This document shows, piece by piece, positions 55,611-63,510 of a stretch of 64,000 bases of DNA; positions within the stretch are counted from its first letter, which is position 1, and every line of letters begins with the position of its first letter. The stretch is taken from positions 1,364,001 through 1,428,000 of the forward strand of contig NZ_JALKFS010000005.1 of assembly GCF_023051145.1 (NCBI RefSeq), read 5' to 3'. Made by a program: the position numbers and the translations under genes. The notes below the pieces were generated by a model. That model saw only the letters and a program-made list of their open reading frames with translations, was not told the DNA's origin and ran no database searches. Source of the stretch: Williamsia sp. DF01-3. GTDB lineage: Bacteria > Actinomycetota > Actinomycetes > Mycobacteriales > Mycobacteriaceae.

Positions 55611-57301
55611 CCGAGCAGGGGCGGCGACGACGGGCCAGACCGCCGATCGATCCGCGCCTGTGGAGATACTCACGGACCTCGCGCCGCTACCTGGTGATCA
55701 CGGTGTTCATGGCCGTGGTGTCGGTCGCGACCGTCATCGTCACCGCGGCGATGGTGGCCTCGATATTGTCGGAACTGATCGTCTCTCCGGGGCTGCGCAG
55801 CCTCGATGCACAAGCGTCCCATCTGGTCTGGCTGGCGGCGTCTGTTGTGGTGCGGGTGGCCGCGACCTATCTCCACGACCGCTACGCCCACCGCGCGGGC
55901 GCCCAGGTGATCGCCGAGCTGCGCGAGGCGGCCCTTGCCGTGGTGTCAGACCCAGCTCGTACCGCACCGCGTGAGCTGCTCACCCGTCGCGGGCGTCTTG
56001 CCACCATCCTCACCCGCGGGATCGAGGCGCTGGGTCCTTACCTGACCGGATACGTCCCCGCCCTTGTGCTTTCGGTGGTGGTGATCCCGGTGCTGATCGT
56101 GGTGATGGCAATCGCCGATATGACGTCGGCGATCATCGTGGTCATCACACTGCCGCTGATACCGATCTTCATGATCCTCATCGGGGTGATGACCCGCGAT
56201 CGCACGGCTGACCGGCTGGCGGCGATGAGTCGACTCTCGTCCCAATTGCTCGACCTCATCGCCGGGATACCCACTCTGCGCGCACTGGGGCGCGAGTTGG
56301 AGCCGGCGGGTCGTATCGGTGAGTTGGGACAGGCTCATCGGCGCAGCACCATGAAGGCGCTTCGGATCGCCTTTCTGTCGGGTGCGGTGCTGGAGTTCCT
56401 CGCCACCCTGTGCGTGGCACTGGTCGCCGTGAGCATCGGACTGCGCCTGGTCTTCGGTGACATGGGGCTGTACGCGGGTGTCTTGGCCCTGGTGCTCGCA
56501 CCGGAGATCTATCTGCCGCTACGGGCCGCGGGGGCTCAGTTCCACAACTCGGAGGCCGGGACGGCAAGCGCTGATGAGATATTCGACATCATCGAGGCGG
56601 AATCGGCCGCGCCGACAGCAGACGGTCGGTCGGTACCGGTCGTCGGAGCCGCCATCACCTTGTCCGGCGTCGGCGTCGAGGGCCGCGATGGCTGGGCCCC
56701 GGACGATGTGACGGCGACCATCCGGCCGGGACGCCTGACCGTGGTCGTCGGGCCCAACGGGACAGGGAAGTCGACTGTGCTGGCAGCGATCCTGGGTCTG
56801 CAAGATCTGGACGCCGGCTCGATCCTGATCGGCGACGTGCCGGTGGCCGATTTCGACCGGGAAGGGTTGTGGGAGCAGGTCTCCTGGCTACCCCAGCACC
56901 CGGTGCTGGTACCGGGCACCGTGGGGGACAACTTTCTCCTCGGCGGGCCGATCGCCGACGCGGATCGCGAGTCGGCATGCCGGGCAAGCGGTTTCGACGA
57001 GGTGGTCGCCGGCTTGCCGCAGGGGTGGGACACCCAGCTCGGGCACGGGGGAGTGGGGTTGTCGGCGGGGCAGCGGCAACGCCTGGCGCTTGCCCGTGTG
57101 CTGGCGTCGCCCGCGCCGCTGCTGTTGCTCGATGAACCGACCACTCACCTCGATGCGGTGGCCGAGGCCGAGGTGTGCCGGGTGTTGCAGGCCCGCGCCC
57201 GCGCCGGTGACACCGTTGTTGTCGTCGCTCACCGTCCGGCGTTGCTCGCGGCAGCCGACGACGTGGTCGAGATCGGAGCGCATGTCCATGTCCATCGTTG
57301 A
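55607..57301 (+). CDS. cydD: ABC transporter CydD (cytochrome bd assembly)
   Basis: 564 residues: six membrane spans, then an ATPase domain with GPNGTGKST, LSAGQRQRLALARVLASP and LLLLDEPTTHLD. CydDC exports thiols/heme and is needed to assemble cytochrome bd. ATG 55607 overlaps the cydB stop by four bases; a longer frame overlaps cydB. The stop overlaps the cydC start by 14 bases. Confidence 0.93.
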   Translation: MTEQGRRRRARPPIDPRLWRYSRTSRRYLVITVFMAVVSVATVIVTAAMVASILSELIVSPGLRSLDAQASHLVWLAASVVVRVAATYLHDRYAHRAGAQVIAELREAALAVVSDPARTAPRELLTRRGRLATILTRGIEALGPYLTGYVPALVLSVVVIPVLIVVMAIADMTSAIIVVITLPLIPIFMILIGVMTRDRTADRLAAMSRLSSQLLDLIAGIPTLRALGRELEPAGRIGELGQAHRRSTMKALRIAFLSGAVLEFLATLCVALVAVSIGLRLVFGDMGLYAGVLALVLAPEIYLPLRAAGAQFHNSEAGTASADEIFDIIEAESAAPTADGRSVPVVGAAITLSGVGVEGRDGWAPDDVTATIRPGRLTVVVGPNGTGKSTVLAAILGLQDLDAGSILIGDVPVADFDREGLWEQVSWLPQHPVLVPGTVGDNFLLGGPIADADRESACRASGFDEVVAGLPQGWDTQLGHGGVGLSAGQRQRLALARVLASPAPLLLLDEPTTHLDAVAEAEVCRVLQARARAGDTVVVVAHRPALLAAADDVVEIGAHVHVHR

Positions 57302-58991
57302 GAACTGGTCGGAGGTGCGTGAGGATCCACTTTGGCGTGCGATGGGTCTGCTCGGCCTGCGGAGACAGTTGGTGGCGAAGTCGCTGCTGCTGGGAATGTT
57401 CGGTGCCGGTAGCGCACTCGCGCTCGCCGCGCTGTCGGCATGGTTGATCACCCGCGCCTGGCAGATGCCGCCGGTTCTCTATCTGTCGCTTGCCGTGACA
57501 GCTGTGAGAGCGCTCGGCATCTCGCGCGGATTGTTCCGCTACCTCGAGCGCCTGGCCACACACGATGTGGCGCTCGATGCGATGTCGACTGCGCGCCGCC
57601 GACTGTACGTCGCCCTCGCGGGTGGACCGTCCGGGTACTCGGTGGGATTGCGCCGCGGAGAGTTGTTGTCGCGCACGGGTGCCGATGTCGACGAGGTGGG
57701 CAATGCCTTGATTCGGGTCCTCATACCCATCGGGGTGTCGATGGTGGTGTCCGGCGCCGCGGTGGTGATCATGGCGTGTGTCTCGTTGTGGGCGGCTGCC
57801 GCGTTGGCCGGTTGTTTGCTGATCAGCGGCGCAGTTGCGCCGTGGGGTGCCGCACGCGGTTCTCGCCGTGCCGCAGTGGATGCTGCCGTGGCGCAGGCGC
57901 GCAGCGCCGAGGCGATGATGAATCTGCTCGATCACGGACCCGAGCTGGCTGTGACACGTCGTCGCGCAGAGGTGTTGAGCGACTTGGCATCTGCCGAGGC
58001 CGATGCCCGCAGCGCCACCGATCGTGGAGCCCGGCAGAGCGCATGGGCGGCGGCCGCCACACCACTTGCCGTCGGGGTCTCGGTGATGGTGGCGGGGCTG
58101 ATCGGTATCGGCATGGCTGATTCGGTGTCCCCGATGACGCTGGGCGTTCTGATCCTCTTGCCCTTGAGTGCTTTCGACTCCACCAGCACCATGACCGACG
58201 CTGCGATGACACTGTCGCGCAGCCGCCTTGCGGCGCGGCGGATCATGACCCTCGTCGACCGCGCGCACGACTACCGAAACGCGCGCCCGAACCGGTCGAC
58301 TGCGCTGCCCGCCGGACACCTGACGGTCCGTGGCTTGCGATGGGGGTGGCCCGGCGGCACGGTGTTCGGCGGGTCTGCCGGCCTGGACCTGGACGTGAGA
58401 CCGGGGTCCAGGATCGCCCTCGTGGGTCCGAGTGGCTGTGGGAAATCTACCCTCTTGCTGACGTTGGCCGGGTTGCTGGAACCGGTGTCGGGGACCGTCA
58501 CCGTCTCGAGTCAGAGTGATTCGGACCCAATATATTTCGCGGAGAACGGTCACGTGTTCACCACCAGTGTCCGCGAGAACCTGCTGGTATCGCGCGGTGA
58601 CGCGACCGACGAGGTGCTGATGTCGGCGTTGGCATCCGTCGGCCTCGACACCTGGGTCGGGGGATTGCCGGATGGGCTCGACACGATCCTCGAAGGGGGT
58701 GCGGACGCGATCAGCGGGGGACAGCGGAGACGGCTGCTCGTGGCGCGCGCCCTGATCAACCCCTCGCCGGTGCTGATCATCGACGAACCCGGCGAAAATC
58801 TCGACCGTGCCGATGCGGACAGAGTGCAGGCCGGACTCCTCGATGTCGGTGGCGGACTCGTCGACCGTGGACGCGCGGTCGTTGTTGTCTCGCACCGACT
58901 ACCGGCTTCTCATCGTGCCGACAGGGTGATCGATCTGGGACCGAATTCGCTACGAGAAAAAGCGGTTGCCGACCTATCGAACCGGGGGTAA
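57288..58991 (+). CDS. cydC: ABC transporter CydC (cytochrome bd assembly)
   Basis: 567 residues: spans including SALALAALSAWLITRAWQMPPV, then an ATPase with GPSGCGKST, ISGGQRRRLLVARALINP and LIIDEPGENLD. Partner of CydD. Of two ATG codons, 57288 has GGAG at a good distance; 57282 is too close to it. It overlaps cydD. Ends the cyd operon; a structured element follows at 59047. Confidence 0.93.
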   Translation: MSIVENWSEVREDPLWRAMGLLGLRRQLVAKSLLLGMFGAGSALALAALSAWLITRAWQMPPVLYLSLAVTAVRALGISRGLFRYLERLATHDVALDAMSTARRRLYVALAGGPSGYSVGLRRGELLSRTGADVDEVGNALIRVLIPIGVSMVVSGAAVVIMACVSLWAAAALAGCLLISGAVAPWGAARGSRRAAVDAAVAQARSAEAMMNLLDHGPELAVTRRRAEVLSDLASAEADARSATDRGARQSAWAAAATPLAVGVSVMVAGLIGIGMADSVSPMTLGVLILLPLSAFDSTSTMTDAAMTLSRSRLAARRIMTLVDRAHDYRNARPNRSTALPAGHLTVRGLRWGWPGGTVFGGSAGLDLDVRPGSRIALVGPSGCGKSTLLLTLAGLLEPVSGTVTVSSQSDSDPIYFAENGHVFTTSVRENLLVSRGDATDEVLMSALASVGLDTWVGGLPDGLDTILEGGADAISGGQRRRLLVARALINPSPVLIIDEPGENLDRADADRVQAGLLDVGGGLVDRGRAVVVVSHRLPASHRADRVIDLGPNSLREKAVADLSNRG

Positions 58992-59009
58992 CTTCGTCCG
59001 TACACGAGG

Positions 59010-59062
59010 AAGGAGGTGGTCTGAAGTTGAATTCTTGGACACGTGAGGTGACCATCAGCTAA
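59010..59062 (+). other. Ribosome-binding site and mini-ORF (12 codons) after cydC
   Basis: AAGGAGG at 59010-59016 is a near-perfect ribosome-binding site, followed ten bases later by TTG 59027 and the open frame LNSWTREVTIS then TAA (59060-59062). The mini-ORF ends inside the first strand of the structured element that follows. It could be a leader peptide or a translated regulatory switch; a chance match is also possible. Confidence 0.4.
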
Positions 59063-59145
59063 CGGCCGTTTTGGTGGATTGGCCCGATCGGGATCGCACA
59101 TCGGTTGCGTCCCAGCGGTCGTCAGCTGAATCCACAATGGTCACC
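59047..59145 (+). ncRNA. Candidate structured RNA, nested stems and possible pseudoknot
   Basis: Nested complementary strands: GGTGACCAT (59047-59055) with ATGGTCACC (59137-59145), 9 perfect pairs; CAGCTAACGGCCG (59056-59068) with CGGTCGTCAGCTG (59116-59128), 13 positions with one mismatch and one G-U; an inner hairpin GGGA-T-CGCA (59090-59098) with TGCG-TCCC (59106-59113). In addition GTGGATT (59074-59080) pairs perfectly with AATCCAC (59129-59135) and crosses the 13-bp stem, giving a pseudoknot or a competing fold. The strand is assigned from the upstream ribosome-binding site. I cannot match it to a known RNA family. Thermodynamic folding was not run. Confidence 0.5.
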
Positions 59146-59146
59146 G

Positions 59147-59211
59147 GACCCCCGCACCTCGGCCTTGTCCAGGCCGAGAGAGCCCGCTGAGAAGTGGGTG
59201 GTGCGGGGGTC
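59147..59211. terminator. Nested GC-rich hairpins after the structured element
   Basis: GACCCCCGCACC (59147-59158) pairs perfectly with GGTGCGGGGGTC (59200-59211), and TCGGCC/GGCCGA (59159-59177) forms an inner hairpin. It begins one base after the structured element and probably terminates the cyd/element transcript. Bases 59212-59371 show nothing I can support. Confidence 0.5.
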
Positions 59212-59371
59212 TATCCATTTCCGGCTTTCCCGCTGCCGGGCGATCGGTGTCGGATCCGCCGCAATCGTGGCCGGCTCGGTGGGGAAGTCCGCCGATGCCC
59301 TGGCGATCGAACAGCGTGTGTCGCTGTCCCGAGGAACTGGCGAACGGCTATCGGGCAGCGAACGTCGGCAT

Positions 59372-59986
59372 TTACCCGGCGTAGCGGCGCAGTTTGGCCG
59401 ATGCGCGGGGAACGAGGTCGCCGTCCGCATCGACCCGTTCCTCGACGTAGGCGAGATCGCCGTCCTCGACGAGGCCGTACAGACGTTTGGCGCCTCCGGC
59501 ACGAGGGCCCGACGCAGCTTTGATCACGACGTCGGTGGCCAATTCCCACGACGTCTGATTGAGCGGCTTGCCATAGAACAGTTCCACCCAGCCCTCGGCA
59601 TGGGTGAGGAGGAGTTCGATGACGTCGTCATCGCCGATTCGCCAGAACCCGGCCTCGCGCTCACCGGGGCCGACGTAGTTGGCGTCCGCGTCGATGATCC
59701 AGGTGCGGGATTGCCAGACGAGGTAGTTGCCGCCGTCGTGGCTGATGATGACCTGTTGACCGAAGTGGTGGTCACCGTTCTCGGGGTCGTAACCTTCCCC
59801 TTCGCCGCGCCACACACCGACCATGGGTAGGAGCGCCAGCAGCCCGGGATGCAGGTCAGGGCCCTGACGCAGGTTGGCCGTGTCGTCCGGCAGCGGAAGA
59901 TCGGGCAGCGACGGGACGTTACGCGCCGCGGTTTCCTGCGCGCGGATCGCCGCCTGATTGATCGCTTCGTCGCCCGAACGGGTCAC
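59372..59986 (-). CDS. Nitrobindin-like / FABP-like beta-barrel protein (Rv0813c-like)
   Basis: A 204-residue lipocalin-like protein: [17 protein letters not shown] carries the GxWxGxG motif of the nitrobindin/FABP-like family (about residues 53-69); [10 protein letters not shown] and [26 protein letters not shown] follow. Family members bind heme or small lipids; the homologue Rv0813c has no settled role. The GTG start overlaps the TGA of the small upstream ORF by four bases (GTGA), a coupling signal. Confidence 0.88.
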   Translation of the reverse strand: MTRSGDEAINQAAIRAQETAARNVPSLPDLPLPDDTANLRQGPDLHPGLLALLPMVGVWRGEGEGYDPENGDHHFGQQVIISHDGGNYLVWQSRTWIIDADANYVGPGEREAGFWRIGDDDVIELLLTHAEGWVELFYGKPLNQTSWELATDVVIKAASGPRAGGAKRLYGLVEDGDLAYVEERVDADGDLVPRASAKLRRYAG

Positions 59987-60081
59987 GATTCGTCAGTGAC
60001 CAGCCGGTAGAGGACGTACAGGCCAAACCAGGAAATCAGGATGGTTGCCAGCACCAGCAACGCTTCGAAGAATATGACCAC
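59983..60081 (-). CDS. 32-codon single-span peptide coupled to the nitrobindin-like gene
   Basis: GTG 60081 opens a frame of 32 codons: [19 protein letters not shown], then [13 protein letters not shown] and TGA. It is a hydrophobic single transmembrane helix with a charged C-terminus. TAGAAT lies six bases before the GTG, so the transcript would be leaderless. The TGA overlaps the GTG of the downstream gene. It is too short to be flagged by most gene finders. Not a family I recognise. Confidence 0.55.
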   Translation of the reverse strand: MVIFFEALLVLATILISWFGLYVLYRLVTDES

Positions 60082-60087
60082 CAGAGC

Positions 60088-60093
60088 ATTCTA
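60088..60093 (-). promoter_or_regulatory. -10 hexamer for the leaderless small ORF
   Basis: TAGAAT on the minus strand, six bases before GTG 60081. No ribosome-binding site is between them. Confidence 0.5.
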
Positions 60094-60282
60094 GCTCCCG
60101 ATGATGGGCGGGTGCGTGTGGGGATTCCCTCAGTGTGGCCGCGTGCGCGAGTGCACACAGATCGGTCAGCACGGTCACATCTGGCCACGGTCACGCGAGT
60201 TGTGTGCACGGAGGCACACGGCAGTCGAGAAAGAAGCCCGGCCCGCCTCGAGAGGCGGGCCGGGCTCGTCGGATCCGACCTT

Positions 60283-60588
60283 CTACTTGCTGACGGTCAC
60301 GTTCTGTTCGTGCACGCCGGGGCCCTCCGGGCTCACGGTGGCATCACCGTTGCCGATGGACGACAGCGCACGCAACGACCACGTGCCGGGCGCGGCGAAG
60401 AACCGGAAGTCACCGGTACCGCTGGCGACCACCTCTGCGGTGAACTCGCCGGTGTTGTCGAGAAGGCGGACGAACGCGCCGGCAACGGGGTTGCCGTCGG
60501 TGTCGACGACCTGACCTGTCAACACTGTTTCTTTTTCGGTATCGACACCGGCGGGCATCTTCTGTCCCTGTTTAGGCGCAGCACACAT
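60283..60588 (-). CDS. DUF1416 protein (SseC2/Rv0814c-like)
   Basis: A 101-residue protein, MCAAPKQGQKMPAG and TGQVVDTDGNPVAGAFVRLLDNTGEFTAEVV, matching the actinobacterial DUF1416 family that accompanies thiosulfate sulfurtransferase (sseC2 in M. tuberculosis). A single beta-sandwich-like domain. Starts two bases after the cysA2 stop, so it is co-translated. Function unknown. Confidence 0.9.
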   Translation of the reverse strand: MCAAPKQGQKMPAGVDTEKETVLTGQVVDTDGNPVAGAFVRLLDNTGEFTAEVVASGTGDFRFFAAPGTWSLRALSSIGNGDATVSPEGPGVHEQNVTVSK

Positions 60589-60590
60589 GA

Positions 60591-61430
60591 TTACTTGCTC
60601 TCTCCCAGTTCGATCGGGGCGCCGACGAGTGAGCCGTATTCGACCCAGCTGCCGTCGTAGTTCTTGACGTTCTTCTTGCCGAGCAGCTGATCGAGCACGA
60701 ACCAGGTGTGGCTCGAGCGCTCACCGATGCGGCAGTAGGCGATGGTCTCTTTGCTGTCGTCGAAACCCTTTTCGGCGTACAGCTTTTCGAGGTCATCGTC
60801 CGCCTTGAAGGTGCCGTCCTCGTTGGCGGTGGTGCTCCACGGGATGTTGATCGCGCCCGGGACATGGCCACGCTGCTGGGCCTGCTCCTGCGGCAGGTGT
60901 GCGGGAGCGAGGATCTTGCCCGAGAACTCGTCGGGGCTGCGCACGTCGACCAGGTTCTTGCTGCCGATGGCGTTGATGACCTCGTCGCGGAATGCGCGGA
61001 TGCTCGTGTCCGGGGCAGATGCGGTGTACGTGGTGGCTGGGCGGGTGACCTCGTCGGTCGACAGCGGACGGCCGTCGAGCTCCCATTTCTTGCGGCCGCC
61101 GTCGATGAGCTTGACGTCCTTGTGGCCGTAGAGCTTGAAGTACCAGTAGGCGTAGGCAGCGAACCAGTTGTTGTTGCCGCCGTAGAGAACAACGGTGTCG
61201 TCGTTGGAGACGCCCTTGGCCGACAACAACTCCGAGAACTGCTCCTGGTTCAGGAAGTCGCGGCGAACGCCGTCCTGCAGGTCTTTGCGCCAGTCGAGGC
61301 GGATGGCGCCTTCGATGTGTCCGCCCTCGTAGGCGGTGGTGTCCTCGTCGACCTCGATGAAGACGGTCTTGTCTGCTTTCAGGTTCTGCTCAGCCCAGTC
61401 GGCGCTGACCAGGACGTCGGAGCGAGCCAT
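60591..61430 (-). CDS. cysA2: Thiosulfate sulfurtransferase (rhodanese)
   Basis: A 279-residue tandem rhodanese: an N-terminal inactive domain and a C-terminal domain with the catalytic Cys233 in AYCRIGERSSHTWF. It transfers sulfane sulfur to thiols. ATG 61430 has GAAAGGAAA just upstream. The longer frame to 61484 is not needed. Behind it lies a polycysteine leader peptide (61614-61700), pointing to cysteine-responsive control, with sseC downstream in the operon. Confidence 0.93.
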   Translation of the reverse strand: MARSDVLVSADWAEQNLKADKTVFIEVDEDTTAYEGGHIEGAIRLDWRKDLQDGVRRDFLNQEQFSELLSAKGVSNDDTVVLYGGNNNWFAAYAYWYFKLYGHKDVKLIDGGRKKWELDGRPLSTDEVTRPATTYTASAPDTSIRAFRDEVINAIGSKNLVDVRSPDEFSGKILAPAHLPQEQAQQRGHVPGAINIPWSTTANEDGTFKADDDLEKLYAEKGFDDSKETIAYCRIGERSSHTWFVLDQLLGKKNVKNYDGSWVEYGSLVGAPIELGESK

Positions 61431-61608
61431 GGTTTTCCTTTCGTGGTGGATGCGGCATCGAGAAGCGATCCGCAGTAGATACAACTGTGGTGGTGCTCGG
61501 AGGTTGGAGCTTGGGGGGTGGTGCTGGGGCGTGATGAATCGCTGGAGCGAAGAACGCGAACCAGGGGCACGCCGGACGTGCGGGACGCGGAAGATCTCGG
61601 AACGGCCC

Positions 61609-61621
61609 GCCGGTTACCGGC
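61609..61621. promoter_or_regulatory. Palindrome over the leader-peptide stop codon
   Basis: GCCGGT-T-ACCGGC is a perfect 6-bp inverted repeat whose centre is the TAA stop of the leader peptide. It could act in attenuation, depending on whether the ribosome stalls at the cysteine codons. Confidence 0.4.
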
Positions 61622-61700
61622 TCAGACAGCAACAATTGGCGATACGACAGAAGTCGATCGCCCGACGGCGGGTGAGCATCAACTCACAGCCCAGTTGCAT
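61614..61700 (-). CDS. Polycysteine leader peptide (28 aa) of the cysA2 operon
   Basis: ATG 61700 opens a 28-residue frame that begins MQLGCELMLTRRRAIDF and ends ANCCCLSR: three consecutive Cys codons (TGT TGC TGT) lie four codons before the TAA. TAAGCT (61708-61713) is seven bases before the ATG, so the transcript would be leaderless. Such leaderless Cys-rich uORFs are known in mycobacteria as cysteine-responsive attenuators of operons (Canestrari et al. 2020, as I recall). The gene behind it, cysA2, fits. Confidence 0.78.
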   Translation of the reverse strand: MQLGCELMLTRRRAIDFCRIANCCCLSR

Positions 61701-61707
61701 GGCCGAC

Positions 61708-61713
61708 AGCTTA
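61708..61713 (-). promoter_or_regulatory. -10 hexamer for the leaderless polycysteine uORF
   Basis: TAAGCT, seven bases before ATG 61700. The same bases contain the TAA stop (61711-61713) of the DUF2993 gene upstream, so the promoter overlaps the end of that gene. Confidence 0.6.
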
Positions 61714-62547
61714 CCGCAGCGTGCGACCACTCCGAGATGGCCCTTCCCAGAAGTCCCGAGCGGTTGCGACCAACGGCGCGGGCTCGGCCTCGAGCACCAC
61801 ATCGCTGCCCTGTGAGGCCGCCTCCACCGCCGGCAACGACCACGGAAGTGGCAGTACCGGAAGCGTCTTGGTGAACTGGGCGAGCACCATCGACTCGGCC
61901 CCGGGCGGAACGTCGGACTCCACGTGCTCGGCGGGACCGGAGTAGAGGTTGCGGGCATCGATGTGAAGAGCACCTTCACGTACGGACAGATCAACCGCGA
62001 CGCTCACCTTTTCGCGGCGTTGCCCGGAACTGTGACCGGAATTACGTGGATCGCTCACATTGACCGTCCCGGTCAGGATGACGCCGGTGCTGGTCGAGAG
62101 GATCCCGTCGCCCGGACCACCACCGCCGGCCTTGTCTTCGGGCGCCGGCGTGGTGACGGTGAGGTCGACGATGCCGAGGAATCGGCCGAGATTGACCGAG
62201 TCGATCTTCAGGGACGCGGTGGCCTTGGCCGCAGTCAGTTCGGTGTTCTGTCCGATGACCCATTTGCCCTCTGCTCGGCGCACGTCGGACAGCTTCGACC
62301 GCAGGTCGCCCCGGCGCCCATCACCCAGGTCAGCGCCCCGCGCAGTGATGCCGATCTGGTCGTAGGTGTCGCCGGCGGCCTGGTCGACGAAGGGAAAGCC
62401 GGAGATGGTGATCTCGGGGTCGAACTCCAGGTCGGAAGCCTCCCGCAACGCGGTGGAATAGCGGTACTCTGCGTAGGCCGCGGATGCGAAATCGGCGATC
62501 GTGGCGACCAAGAGGGTGATGAGCACACCGACTGCCAGCTTGCGCAA
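61711..62547 (-). CDS. DUF2993 secreted/anchored protein
   Basis: A 278-residue protein with an N-terminal hydrophobic segment (MRKLAVGVLITLLVATIADFA, no cleavage site resolved), then a DUF2993 (LmeA-like) lipid-binding domain: FDPEITISGFPFVDQAAGDTYDQIGI. Likely anchored at the outer face of the membrane. LmeA in M. tuberculosis (Rv0817c) affects lipomannan maturation; this homologue holds the same neighbourhood before glnR. A perfect palindrome (ATGGACT-C-AGTCCAT, 62563-62577) lies just upstream of its start. Confidence 0.88.
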   Translation of the reverse strand: MRKLAVGVLITLLVATIADFASAAYAEYRYSTALREASDLEFDPEITISGFPFVDQAAGDTYDQIGITARGADLGDGRRGDLRSKLSDVRRAEGKWVIGQNTELTAAKATASLKIDSVNLGRFLGIVDLTVTTPAPEDKAGGGGPGDGILSTSTGVILTGTVNVSDPRNSGHSSGQRREKVSVAVDLSVREGALHIDARNLYSGPAEHVESDVPPGAESMVLAQFTKTLPVLPLPWSLPAVEAASQGSDVVLEAEPAPLVATARDFWEGPSRSGRTLR

Positions 62548-62562
62548 CGATTCCCCTCTGTA

Positions 62563-62577
62563 ATGGACTCAGTCCAT
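62563..62577. promoter_or_regulatory. Palindrome between DUF2993 and glnR
   Basis: ATGGACT-C-AGTCCAT is a perfect 7-bp inverted repeat, 16 bases before the DUF2993 start and about 150 bases before glnR. Possible operator for one of the divergent genes. Confidence 0.35.
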
Positions 62578-62724
62578 CCGGCGACGCGGCCGGCGACCGC
62601 CGGTGGAGACTCCCGCTGGGGACTTGTTAACGGGTAACGACCGATATGACGCTATTCTGTCATCTATCTCGCACACGTTGGTAAGGCAGCGTACATATAC
62701 GAATAATCGAGATCGGAGTGGTTT

Positions 62725-63510
62725 GTGGATCTCTTGTTACTGACAGCCGATCCCACCCCTGAGTCTGTATTGCCGTCGTTGTCACTGCTGGCTCATACCG
62801 TTCGAGTGGCGCCCACCGAGGTGTCCTCATTGATGGAAGCCGGAAACGCAGATGTAGCCATCGTTGATGCGCGTTCTGACCTTGCCGCCGCGCGCGGCCT
62901 GTGCCGACTGCTGGGGAGTACGGGTTCATCGGTCCCCGTGGTCGCGGTGCTGACCGAGGGCGGTCTGGTGGCCGTCAACTCCGAATGGGGCCTCGACGAC
63001 TTCCTGCTGCCCGACACCGGTCCGGCCGAACTCGATGCGCGCCTGCGCCTTCTGGTCGTGCGCACCCGAGGCGTCACCGCCGAGGAGGCCAGTGGAAAGG
63101 TCACCCTCGGTGACCTGGTGATCGACGAGGGCACCTACACGGCACGGCTGCGTGGACGCCCGCTCGACCTGACCTACAAGGAGTTCGAACTCCTGAAGTA
63201 CCTCGCGCAGAACGCCGGTCGCGTCTTCACCCGGGCTCAACTGCTTCAAGAGGTGTGGGGATACGACTTCTTCGGCGGCACCCGCACGGTCGACGTGCAC
63301 GTCCGGCGTCTTCGCGCCAAACTCGGCAGCGAGTACGAGTCGTTGATCGGTACCGTCCGGAACGTCGGCTACAAGGCGGTGCGTCCGAGCCGGGGCGGTC
63401 GCGGTGGCGGCGAGACCTCCACCGACAACGGAGATCTCGACGATCTGGGTGGATCGGACGAGGTCGAGTTCCCGGACCAGGAACTGAGTTCGAGCGCCAA
63501 TGGTGGCTGA
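62725..63510 (+). CDS. glnR: Nitrogen regulator GlnR (OmpR-type orphan)
   Basis: A 261-residue response regulator. The N-terminal receiver-like domain lacks a neighbouring kinase; the C-terminal winged helix is [53 protein letters not shown]. GlnR is the global nitrogen regulator of actinomycetes (Rv0818 in M. tuberculosis). GTG 62725 has ATCGGAG at 62712-62718. The mshD start overlaps its last codons. Confidence 0.92.
   Translation: MDLLLLTADPTPESVLPSLSLLAHTVRVAPTEVSSLMEAGNADVAIVDARSDLAAARGLCRLLGSTGSSVPVVAVLTEGGLVAVNSEWGLDDFLLPDTGPAELDARLRLLVVRTRGVTAEEASGKVTLGDLVIDEGTYTARLRGRPLDLTYKEFELLKYLAQNAGRVFTRAQLLQEVWGYDFFGGTRTVDVHVRRLRAKLGSEYESLIGTVRNVGYKAVRPSRGGRGGGETSTDNGDLDDLGGSDEVEFPDQELSSSANGG

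Noticed and set aside
59105-59830. A 241-codon plus-strand frame across the structured element and the nitrobindin-like gene.
   Set aside because: It has no domain signature, runs antisense to a gene with a clear GxWxGxG motif, and its first part covers the paired strands of the structured element.
61379-61635. Short Pro-rich frames between cysA2 and its uORF.
   Set aside because: No ribosome-binding site or family resemblance; they overlap the attenuator region and look like chance frames.
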